NCBI GenBank assembly: GCA_020059425.1 | Contig: JAGVCD010000188.1 | Coordinates: 1-6,318 of the forward strand | Direction of reading: 5' to 3' | From: Chamaesiphon sp. | GTDB lineage: Bacteria; Cyanobacteriota; Cyanobacteriia; Cyanobacteriales; Chamaesiphonaceae | DNA: 6,318 bases | The notes under the pieces: generated by a model | What the model was told of the DNA's origin: nothing | Databases searched by the model: none | The model's input: the letters and a program-made list of their open reading frames with translations, nothing else | Part shown: piece after piece, positions 1 to 5,827 of the stretch | Layout: every line of letters starts with the position of its first letter | Numbering within the stretch: the first letter of the stretch is position 1 | Program-made: the position numbers and the translations under genes

Positions 1-1911
1 ACTAGATATATTCGTGGCGGTTATTGATATCTGAGGATTAATTTCTTTGACCGCTCCAAAATCAATTAATACTAATTTTTGATCAACCGTTGATCGAATG
101 ATATTACTAGGCTTTACATCCCGATGAATGACATGCTGACTATGGATATATGCTAAAACTGGTAATAGCTGTTGTAAAAGTTCCACTACTTTTTTTTCTG
201 GCCAAGGCTCCTTGATTTGAAGTAGTTCTTCATCTAGTGATTGACCTGGAATGAATTCTTGTACCAGGTAAAACTCTTGATTTTGCTCAAAATAAGCCAG
301 CAGTCTTGGGATTTGAGGATGGCTACCCAATTTGTCCAAAATTTTGGCTTCAGTATTAAATAACCGTCTCGCCATATTAACAAAGGCCAGATCGCGCCGG
401 GCTGGTACTAAATGTTTAATGGCACAGTGCGGTTGACTAGGACGTTTGGTATCTTCGGCTAAGTATGTAATGGCAAAACCACCACGACCTAAAGTATCTA
501 CGATTTGATAGCGATCATCTAGTAAGCGATCAACCGGCAAGTTGAAAGGGATCGTAGTATCATTCCCATTGTTTTTAGTAGTGGCACTATTGGTGTTAGT
601 AATAATAGGAGTGGGATCGAGAGCTGGAGTCGCAGGTTTTTCAATGAGCAATTGCTTGAGCGCATTGATGGTCTGCTCTTGATTACGAGTGAGCATTAAC
701 ATCTGTTGTTGTTTTTGACTAGTTTGATACGATCGCCAGGCCGCTGTGACCAGAGCACCACTAAACAAACCGAGTAGCGGTGTAACGACCGGAAACCAAA
801 CAGAATTAATGAATAGTAACCCACTGACTCCCACAATAGTGCCACCCGCTCCGCCGATCGCTCCAGCCAATTTACCAGGGTGGCGGATATACCAGGCCAG
901 GTAACTACCGGCCAGAGTACTGCCCAATAGCCAGAAATACTCTGACCATTCTGGCCAAAATTGCATTAGCGATCGATTGTCTAAGGCTAAGCTCATCAAC
1001 TGGCTGGTGATTTGGGCATGAACTAGCACCCCGGGCATCACATTGTCTTCTGCTCGTCCGGCGCTGTAGGGTGTCCGGAATTCATCCTTGAGACTACCGG
1101 CGATCGATCCAATCAATACCACCCGATCTTTAATATCTCTAGCTGCTATTTTCTTTTCTAAGATATCGGTAAGGCTAACTATTTTAGCCACTGTTTGGGG
1201 ATGTCGATACTTCAGTAAAATAGGATAGCCATTGATATCAGCTTTGCTATAGCCACCAGCGTTAGCTGAAATCATCGGGATGGCTAACTTTCCAAGCTGG
1301 TAAGATTTAGTTTTTTGATCAAAACTGGGAATAACATTATGCTGATTGACCAAATAGGTTTCAGCCAACTGGAGAGCTAATGATTTCTCTGCTGGACAGC
1401 CTGCTTGAGGATCGACACCACCAATCAATAGGGCAGCTCGCCGAGTAATCCCATCCGGATCGATCGGAATATCCACAAATCCTACTTTCTCTGCCGAAAC
1501 TCCAGGAGGACTATGAAAGACAGCCGTTTTTTTGCTACCATGATTACAAATCGCTACGACCTGATCGGCAGTTTGCAGAGTTTTCAAGAGTTTACCCTGA
1601 GCACCATCGCGCACTAAATCGAAACCAACGATAAAAGCTTGCTGATCAATCAATCGCTGGAGAACTTGATTTAAAACATTATCAGGCAATGGATATTTGT
1701 ACTTGGCAATATCTTGCTCGGTAATACCTACCACTAACAAGCGGGGGTCGGGTTTTTCTCCTGGTCGCCAGCGGGTAGCCTGATCATATGCGGCCAGTTC
1801 CATTGATTCCATGCCGCCCCCTTCTTTAACACCCACTATGACACCAGTCAACAGCAGACCAGCTATGAAGGGGGTCAGCAAGTTTTGGGACAGCCAAGCA
1901 AATTTTTTCAT
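1..1911 (-). CDS. CHASE2-domain membrane serine/threonine protein kinase (3' end cut by window edge)
   Basis: A membrane sensor kinase, open to the left edge; 637 codons are visible. Residues 12-28 form an N-terminal membrane anchor. Residues ~35-315 match a CHASE2 extracytoplasmic sensor domain (RLLVVGITEQDI near residue 57, PDNVL at 76-80, IGS and MPGV near the end, and Cys122 and Cys172, which might pair). Three closely spaced membrane helices follow (about 324-342, 348-368, 371-392), the usual end of a CHASE2 module. A Gln-rich possible coiled coil (396-427) and an Asn/Thr-rich linker lead to the cytoplasmic kinase. There the Gly-rich loop starts at LGRGGF (474), ATP-binding Lys is K499, the catalytic loop is HRDVKPSN (Asp598, Asn603) and the metal-binding DFG is at Asp617. 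All core N-lobe and catalytic residues are intact; the activation segment and most of the C-lobe lie outside. The ligand is unknown. The start is fixed by an ATGA overlap with the upstream nagB-like gene. Fusions like this are common in cyanobacteria. Confidence 0.95.
   Translation of the reverse strand, partial: MKKFAWLSQNLLTPFIAGLLLTGVIVGVKEGGGMESMELAAYDQATRWRPGEKPDPRLLVVGITEQDIAKYKYPLPDNVLNQVLQRLIDQQAFIVGFDLVRDGAQGKLLKTLQTADQVVAICNHGSKKTAVFHSPPGVSAEKVGFVDIPIDPDGITRRAALLIGGVDPQAGCPAEKSLALQLAETYLVNQHNVIPSFDQKTKSYQLGKLAIPMISANAGGYSKADINGYPILLKYRHPQTVAKIVSLTDILEKKIAARDIKDRVVLIGSIAGSLKDEFRTPYSAGRAEDNVMPGVLVHAQITSQLMSLALDNRSLMQFWPEWSEYFWLLGSTLAGSYLAWYIRHPGKLAGAIGGAGGTIVGVSGLLFINSVWFPVVTPLLGLFSGALVTAAWRSYQTSQKQQQMLMLTRNQEQTINALKQLLIEKPATPALDPTPIITNTNSATTKNNGNDTTIPFNLPVDRLLDDRYQIVDTLGRGGFAITYLAEDTKRPSQPHCAIKHLVPARRDLAFVNMARRLFNTEAKILDKLGSHPQIPRLLAYFEQNQEFYLVQEFIPGQSLDEELLQIKEPWPEKKVVELLQQLLPVLAYIHSQHVIHRDVKPSNIIRSTVDQKLVLIDFGAVKEINPQISITATNISS
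1908..1911 (-). promoter_or_regulatory. ATGA stop-start overlap (translational coupling site)
   Basis: Read on the minus strand, the kinase start ATG (1911-1909) and the nagB-like stop TGA (1910-1908) share two bases, giving ATGA. Four-base overlaps of this kind usually mean one mRNA and re-initiation by the terminating ribosome. It also supports both the kinase start and the nagB-like end. No separate ribosome binding site is obvious before the kinase ATG. Confidence 0.9.
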
Positions 1912-2753
1912 TGTGACAATGAGTTGTTAGAAGAAAACAAACTAGCCGCCGCCGCATCTAAGCACAGAGTCGCAGTCGGTTGCTGACGTAGAATAGTGGC
2001 TGGCAGCTCCGGTGACACCGGAGCCGTCAAGAAATTTTGGATAATTGCGGCTTTGCGCTGACCGGTGGCTATGCAGTAAATCTGCTTTGCTCGACAAATG
2101 CTGGGAATAGTTAAAGTCATAGCATACTGAGGTACTACACTCAGCTCTGGAAAAAATCCTACGTCCACTTGTTGTTGTCGCGATTTTTCTGCCAGCTTGA
2201 CAATTTTTACTAGATCAGGATCGGTGAAATTAGCCACTAGTGGATCATTGAAAGCAATATGGCCATTGTCACCAATACCCAAAAGACAGAGATCGATCGG
2301 CTGGGCGGCCAGTAATTCTCCATAGCGCCGACATTCCGCGATCGGTTCTAGGATGGCACTGTTTAAGTAATGAAACTTGTGTACAGGGACTTGCTCCGCC
2401 ACTAACTCTTGCATATAGCGTTGGAAACTAGCTGGATGCCTAGCGCTAATTCCTAAATATTCATCTAAATGGAAGCAGGTGACTTTAGACCAGTCTACGG
2501 AAGACTGTCCAGTCAAAGTTTTGAGGAGTTGAATTTGGGAACTACCCGAAGCCAAAATTATGGCTGCCGAACCCTGCTGCTCGATCACTTTTTGGAGATA
2601 TTGCTGAAGGCGATCTACTAAATTACTCACTAGATCAGTAAGTTCTGGATAGATTTCAACGCGTAGCTGATCTATTTGCTGAGTTAGGGGTGGTAATAAA
2701 GGCATGTTTTTCCAAAAAACTCTCCCATTATCATACTGAGTCTTGTTACTCAT
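1908..2753 (-). CDS. nagB: Glucosamine-6-phosphate deaminase-type protein (NagB/6-phosphogluconolactonase superfamily)
   Basis: Predicted cytoplasmic enzyme converting glucosamine-6-phosphate to fructose-6-phosphate and ammonia. The 281 residues are slightly longer than E. coli NagB (266) because of an N-terminal extension of about 20-25 residues. Visible motifs: a phosphate loop ILASGSSQIQLL (66-77) in place of the classical PTGGTP type; FHLDEYLG (94-101), where Asp97 matches the catalytic Asp72 of E. coli and is typical of deaminases rather than phosphogluconolactonases; GIGDNGHIAFNDP (159-171); and a phosphate-binding region with GQRKA (Lys234). In the GIG motif the classical order Asn-Asp-Gly-His is Asp-Asn-Gly-His and the following Glu is Asp170, as recalled from a divergent NagB-like subfamily. 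Substrate is therefore less certain than family. The ATG at 2753 is the first in frame after a stop at 2787-2789; Met17 is an alternative start. Its TGA overlaps the ATG of the kinase gene. Confidence 0.87.
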   Translation of the reverse strand: MSNKTQYDNGRVFWKNMPLLPPLTQQIDQLRVEIYPELTDLVSNLVDRLQQYLQKVIEQQGSAAIILASGSSQIQLLKTLTGQSSVDWSKVTCFHLDEYLGISARHPASFQRYMQELVAEQVPVHKFHYLNSAILEPIAECRRYGELLAAQPIDLCLLGIGDNGHIAFNDPLVANFTDPDLVKIVKLAEKSRQQQVDVGFFPELSVVPQYAMTLTIPSICRAKQIYCIATGQRKAAIIQNFLTAPVSPELPATILRQQPTATLCLDAAAASLFSSNNSLSQ

Positions 2754-2814
2754 GATCTGGATATTTTCAGTGATTTGCCCAGCCTGTTACATATTAGTTA
2801 GTAATTAGCGACTC

Positions 2815-2848
2815 ATCATCGCCACTAAATATGGCGGTGGTTAAACCA
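2815..2848. repeat. Two adjacent inverted repeats (possible operator or 5' leader structure)
   Basis: The arms CGCCA (2820-2824) and TGGCG (2832-2836) enclose a 7-base spacer and extend outward to a 10-pair stem (2815-2824 with 2832-2841) if two G-T pairs are allowed. Overlapping its right end is an 11-bp perfect palindrome around one central base, TGGTT-A-AACCA (2838-2848). The site lies 60-95 bases before the nagB-like start, upstream of the TAATAT box, where an activator or repressor could bind. There is no T-run, so it is not a terminator. A regulatory role is inferred from position only. Confidence 0.35.
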
Positions 2849-3082
2849 TCCATCTGAAAACCACAGTAATCATCTAGCTTGTTTACTACTCACCATCACA
2901 AAATACTTAAGCTGTAATCCAACATAGAAGAATCTCTTAGCAACAATAATAGCAATATCGATTGGCATTGAAGTGCTGAGTAATGGTAGCTGTTTTTTTT
3001 GTGGAGAGGAATTTTATTGTCGATGGTAGCATCTCAAAAGAAGGGTATTTTTCACATAGCTATTATTTTCCGTTAAAATATG

Positions 3083-3110
3083 TTCAACTTTCCACAAAAC
3101 CATTTATACT
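3083..3110 (+). promoter_or_regulatory. Candidate sigma-70-type promoter for the nucleoid protein gene
   Basis: A TATACT -10 box (3105-3110, five of six consensus bases) sits 16 bases after a weak -35-like TTCAAC (3083-3088, three of six). Transcription would begin near 3117, leaving a leader of about 38 bases before the ATG at 3155. The stretch is very AT-rich, so chance matches are likely; the -10 element is the only persuasive part. Confidence 0.3.
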
Positions 3111-3154
3111 TAGCGCTATAACTACGAACATAAAATTAGTCATCAATAAAAAAT

Positions 3155-4114
3155 ATGGCAGCCAAACAATCAATGAAACCTCGCGCAACTGCAAAGAAAA
3201 CCACTGCTACTAGCAAAAAAAGCGTAGCTACCAAGGCAACGGAAACAGTCAAAGCTACTGCTGCTAAAGCAGCCAAAACTCCTACCCCCCGTAAAACCAA
3301 GGCTGTTGCTGTTCAAGCAGCCAAAACTCCGACCCCCCGCAAAACCAAAACTCCTGCTGTTAAAGCAGCTAGAATTCCCCGGGCTAAGACTATTAGCAAT
3401 AATGCCCCTACCCTAAATAGCAGTCAAGGACAAGATTTACTACAACAGGCCATTCAAACTCAAGCCTGGATGACCAACGAAATAACTCAGCTACGTCAGC
3501 AATTGGCCAAAGCGAATCAGTCACAATCCTTGTCTCCACAAAATTCGGAAATTGAAAGACTTCAGCAAGAAAATGCTGAGCTCCGGGAAAAGGCTAGTCG
3601 TCTTGATCAAATGACTTCTTTATTGCAAGGCCAACCGGCTGCGGTACGTGCGACCAAGACTGTCAAAAAAACTGTCGAAAAGACCAGCCCCAAAGTCTCT
3701 ACTCCCAGAAAAACAAAAGCGCCTAAAGCAGCTCCAGTAGAAAAGGCCGTGACAAAAGCAGCTGCTAAATTGGCTAGCCCTGCTCCCACCGCCCGTAAAA
3801 CGAGAAGCGGTGTATCAATCCTTCAAGATGCAGCCGCCAAGGATGTGAATCGCACTTATAAGAGCTGTTGGCCGATCGTCTTTAAAATTGAAGAATGGAA
3901 CCAAAAACATCCGGGTCAATTGGCGAAGGTTAGTCAAACCATGCTCAACAAATCTGGAGTAAACTTCAGTAGAGCTAAGGGTTTCATGGACAACTATGGA
4001 GACTTGGTAGAATCTTACCACCAGCAAATTGGCTTGAGTAAGGCGAATAGCGGTAAATTCAATGAGGTTTATGAGTTTATTCGATCGGCTTTGGGTAAAG
4101 GAAAAAAAGTCTAG
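3155..4114 (+). CDS. Histone-H1-like Lys/Ala/Pro-rich protein with coiled coil and C-terminal globular domain
   Basis: A strongly basic, probably DNA-binding protein of 319 residues. Residues 1-80 are a Lys/Ala/Thr/Pro tail like histone H1 C-termini, holding a 16-residue tandem repeat with TPTPRKTK at 42-49 and 58-65. Residues ~94-158 form a Gln/Glu/Leu-rich predicted coiled coil (ITQLRQQL, then IERLQQENAELREKASRL), suggesting self-association. Residues ~162-217 are a second basic segment with TPRKTK (183-188) and the related PTARKTR (211-217). Residues ~226-312 look folded: NRTYKSCWPIVFKIEEWNQKH at 232-252, then SGVNFSRAKGFMDNYGDLVESYHQ (267-290) and an Asn-Phe ending. I do not recognise this domain with certainty; the W-N-x-x-H...SG...A..F....D....HHQ-like pattern recalls a small helical module in some cyanobacterial recombinases, from memory only. 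The start has no clear Shine-Dalgarno. Nucleoid organisation is the inferred role. Confidence 0.85.
   Translation: MAAKQSMKPRATAKKTTATSKKSVATKATETVKATAAKAAKTPTPRKTKAVAVQAAKTPTPRKTKTPAVKAARIPRAKTISNNAPTLNSSQGQDLLQQAIQTQAWMTNEITQLRQQLAKANQSQSLSPQNSEIERLQQENAELREKASRLDQMTSLLQGQPAAVRATKTVKKTVEKTSPKVSTPRKTKAPKAAPVEKAVTKAAAKLASPAPTARKTRSGVSILQDAAAKDVNRTYKSCWPIVFKIEEWNQKHPGQLAKVSQTMLNKSGVNFSRAKGFMDNYGDLVESYHQQIGLSKANSGKFNEVYEFIRSALGKGKKV
3266..3391 (+). repeat. 48-bp in-frame tandem repeat, about 2.6 copies
   Basis: Units begin at 3266, 3314 and 3362, exactly 48 bases (16 residues) apart. Units 1 and 2 share a near-identical stretch, differing only at a few third positions across GCAGCCAAAACTCC and the following Pro-Arg-Lys-Thr-Lys codons. 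Unit 3 is degenerate and shortened (KAARIPRAKT). The repeat encodes KAAKTPTPRKTK-type basic motifs, and copy number can be expected to vary between strains by slippage or recombination. Confidence 0.85.
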
Positions 4115-4122
4115 ACTTTTTT
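4103..4122. repeat. 20-bp perfect palindrome over the stop codon
   Basis: Six A, then GTCTAGAC, then six T forms a perfect 20-base palindrome centred on CTAG; the nucleoid gene's TAG stop (4112-4114) lies at its centre. As RNA it would be a weak, tightly turned A-U-rich hairpin ending in U6. It could help termination, but a stronger terminator follows 37 bases downstream. Confidence 0.6.
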
Positions 4123-4158
4123 CTATCAACACCAGTGATAGTTGATTATAGATAAATT

Positions 4159-4194
4159 AAAGATGCTGGCCACTAGTTGGCCAGCATCTTTTTT
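4159..4194. terminator. Strong intrinsic terminator, probably bidirectional
   Basis: A 13-pair perfect stem (4159-4171 with 4179-4191, core GATGCTGGCC/GGCCAGCATC) has a 7-base loop and runs into six T (4189-4194) on the plus strand, a textbook factor-independent terminator for the nucleoid protein gene ending at 4114. On the minus strand the same stem is followed by a weaker TTTAATTT tract, so it probably also serves glmM, whose stop lies 23 bases before it. A smaller inverted repeat, CTATCA/TGATAG (4123-4128 with 4136-4141), precedes it. Confidence 0.92.
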
Positions 4195-4214
4195 ATTAGT
4201 TGGTTATTAGTGGC

Positions 4215-5597
4215 CTAGTTGGGAAAGTTTTCCTGCACTACTGCCACCAGCTGAGCTGTCCAGTAATCTACCAGTTCTTGGTTAGCAGCTTCCACCATCA
4301 CCCGAATTAGAGGTTCGGTACCAGAAGCCCGCACTAAAATACGGCCATCTTCACCCATGGCGGCTTCGGCTTGAGAGATCGCTGCTTGCAAAGGGGCACA
4401 GTTTTTCCAATTTACCCGTTGTTCACGGTTCTCTACCCGGACATTTTGTAAAATCTGGGGATAGGTGCGAAAACTACTATCGACCAGCTGTGCTAAAGAT
4501 TTCCCAGACTGCTGTACAATCGTGGCGATATGGACGGCGGTGAGCACTCCATCTCCACTAATACTATGCTGGGGCGACAGAATATGACCAGACTGCTCAC
4601 CGCCTAGGCGGGCACCGCTGATATCCATTTCGGCTTGGACATATTGGTCACCGACATCGGTGCGCACTAGTTGCCCGCCCAGTTTTTGCCAAGCCCGCTC
4701 AAATCCTAAATTAGACATTACTGTCGTGATGATTTGGTTCTGGGGCAATTGATTTTTGGTTTTAAGGTCTTGTCCCCACAGATACATAATGTAGTCGCCA
4801 TCGATGCGCCGCCCCTGATTATCTACCGCGAGCATGCGATCGGCATCACCATCAAAAGCAAAACCAATCTGCGCCTGATGCTTTACCACCTGGGCTTGGA
4901 GCGCTTCCATATGGGTAGAACCACAACCGACATTAATCCGATCACCATCAGCTTCGTTGTGGAGAGCAATAACTTCCGCTCCCAATTCCGTAAAAATAGG
5001 CACCCCTGTTTGGACGGCAGCACCATAGGCCAAGTCCAAGACGATTTTCATCCCGGTTAAGCTGGCACCTTCACCTAAGGACTCGATGACGGCTTGGATG
5101 TATTGCTGCACTAACTCGGGCATGAAATAGTGCTTGCCCCACTGAGTCGGTAGCTCGGGGCGGGTCTGCTGACCGCGTAAGCCCGCTTCAATTTGGGCTT
5201 GCAAGTCTTTAGATAACTTTTTGCCATTGTTACCAAAGAATTTGATGCCGTTATCGGCGGGGGGATTGTGGCTAGCTGAAATCATAATGCCGCCGATCGC
5301 ATCACTAGTAGCTGTTAAATGAGCTACCCCGGGCGTAGGACATAGCCCTAAATTCCATACTTCTACCCCGGCAGCGGTGATGCCAGCCGCTAAGGCGCTG
5401 GCCAACATATCGCTAGAGTTGCGAGAATCTTGACCAAGAATAATTGGAGCGGGATCTTCCTGTTGATCAGTCAAAATCACAGCTGCCCAGTAGCCAATCT
5501 GGAGGGCTAAATCAGCGGTCAATAACTCGCCAACTTTGCTACGAATGCCGTCAGTGCCAAAAAGTGGGGTAGTGGGCAGGTTGCTAGGGTAGGTCAT
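4215..5597 (-). CDS. glmM: Phosphoglucosamine mutase
   Basis: Cytoplasmic enzyme of the alpha-D-phosphohexomutase family that converts glucosamine-6-phosphate to glucosamine-1-phosphate, the step before GlmU on the route to UDP-GlcNAc for peptidoglycan. All four family signatures are present: the phosphoserine loop SASHNP (107-112, Ser109 the phosphorylated residue), the magnesium loop DGDADR (249-254, Asp249, Asp251 and Asp253), the sugar-specificity loop GEQSGH (333-338), where Ser marks GlmM rather than phosphomannomutase, and the phosphate-binding RASGTEP (423-429). The N-terminal LFGTDGIR (12-19) is also typical. Length (460) is near the usual ~445-460. The ATG at 5597 is the only in-frame ATG before an upstream stop (5661-5663) and leaves a short N-terminal lead; no Shine-Dalgarno is evident. 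It converges on the nucleoid protein gene, and a possible 30-codon ORF lies 52 bases upstream on the same strand. Confidence 0.97.
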   Translation of the reverse strand: MTYPSNLPTTPLFGTDGIRSKVGELLTADLALQIGYWAAVILTDQQEDPAPIILGQDSRNSSDMLASALAAGITAAGVEVWNLGLCPTPGVAHLTATSDAIGGIMISASHNPPADNGIKFFGNNGKKLSKDLQAQIEAGLRGQQTRPELPTQWGKHYFMPELVQQYIQAVIESLGEGASLTGMKIVLDLAYGAAVQTGVPIFTELGAEVIALHNEADGDRINVGCGSTHMEALQAQVVKHQAQIGFAFDGDADRMLAVDNQGRRIDGDYIMYLWGQDLKTKNQLPQNQIITTVMSNLGFERAWQKLGGQLVRTDVGDQYVQAEMDISGARLGGEQSGHILSPQHSISGDGVLTAVHIATIVQQSGKSLAQLVDSSFRTYPQILQNVRVENREQRVNWKNCAPLQAAISQAEAAMGEDGRILVRASGTEPLIRVMVEAANQELVDYWTAQLVAVVQENFPN

Positions 5598-5649
5598 AGT
5601 TTTGCAATGAATTCGATCAGGAGAATAACATATCCAACTGGCACATTTA

Positions 5650-5742
5650 TTAGATCGGGTTCAAGGTCAGCATTATGATGAACATCGTGATGAACGCCAT
5701 CAGGATCACAATTTTGATCATTAAGTTGAGTAGCAATGACAT
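5650..5742 (-). CDS. Possible 30-residue hydrophobic small protein (unrecognised)
   Basis: An ATG at 5742 opens 30 codons ending in TAA at 5650. Apart from one Lys (residue 10), the product has no charged residue; it is made of Leu, Ile, Met (six Met), Phe, Val and a few Ser, Thr and Asn, so it would be a single membrane helix (roughly 11-27), similar in size to cyanobacterial single-helix subunits. I cannot match it to any known one. It lies 52 bases upstream of glmM on the same strand. Against it: the ATG is one base after the 3' arm of a hairpin, there is no usable Shine-Dalgarno, and an ORF this short can occur by chance. A 36-codon frame on the opposite strand overlaps it. Confidence 0.3.
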   Translation of the reverse strand: MSLLLNLMIKIVILMAFITMFIIMLTLNPI

Positions 5743-5743
5743 A

Positions 5744-5779
5744 TTGAGGAGACTAAAGCTAACTCGATCGCCTCCTCAA
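5744..5779. repeat. 8-bp inverted repeat with 20-base loop (hairpin)
   Basis: TTGAGGAG (5744-5751) and CTCCTCAA (5772-5779) are exact inverted copies around a 20-base loop that contains CGATCG. On the minus strand the first arm plus one base gives a perfect AGGAGG (5776 to 5771), but no start codon follows at a working distance and the arm would be paired in the hairpin. There is no T-run after it on either strand, so it is not a terminator. It could be an operator or a 5' leader hairpin for the minus-strand transcript. Confidence 0.5.
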
Positions 5780-5827
5780 AATTAGTCAGAATAAAAAATA
5801 ACTGTTTCTTAGGTAGCCCCATTTGCC

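Larger units (their letters stand above)
2754..3154. other. 401-bp divergent intergenic region
   Basis: AT-rich DNA between the minus-strand nagB-like gene and the plus-strand nucleoid protein gene, so it should hold both promoters. It contains overlapping inverted repeats at 2815-2848 and a candidate promoter at 3083-3110, both listed separately. For the minus-strand gene, a TAATAT hexamer (2796 to 2791) lies about 38 bases before the ATG but has no convincing -35 element. A run of eight T occurs at 2993-3000 without a hairpin before it. Short open frames here (2870-2968 minus, 2983-3213 plus) show no sign of being genes. Confidence 0.6.
5598..5827. other. 230-bp divergent intergenic region between glmM and the SulP gene
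   Basis: Non-coding apart from a possible 30-codon minus-strand ORF (5650-5742). It should hold the promoters of both flanking genes, but no convincing -35/-10 pair is visible on either strand; the AT-rich run at 5780-5810 is the likeliest place. An 8-bp inverted repeat lies at 5744-5779. Confidence 0.55.

Noticed and set aside
2870..2968. 32-codon minus-strand open frame in the divergent intergenic region
   Set aside because: No ribosome binding site, mixed composition with no clear helix or domain; expected by chance in AT-rich DNA.
2983..3213. 76-codon plus-strand open frame before the nucleoid protein gene
   Set aside because: It overlaps the first 59 bases of the nucleoid gene in another frame, has no ribosome binding site or recognisable motif, and its tail is a frame-shifted reading of the basic repeats.
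3607..3789. Minus-strand open frame inside the nucleoid gene, coding an Ala/Val/Phe-rich peptide
   Set aside because: It is the complement of Lys/Ala-rich codons (AAA/GCA give TTT/TGC), so its hydrophobicity is an artefact.
3815..4132. 105-codon minus-strand open frame over the C-terminal domain of the nucleoid protein
   Set aside because: Antisense to a clearly coding domain, no family resemblance.
4193..4213. Short direct repeat TTATTAGT, spaced by 11 bases, after the terminator
   Set aside because: Only eight bases and two copies in AT-rich DNA; no sign of a target-site duplication or an inserted element.
4734..5060. 108-codon plus-strand open frame inside glmM
   Set aside because: Antisense to the conserved magnesium-loop region of glmM; no recognisable product.
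5675..5785. 36-codon plus-strand open frame opposite the hydrophobic small ORF
   Set aside because: No ribosome binding site, and the product is a patchy basic peptide without motif; it is less gene-like than the opposite strand, though neither is proven.
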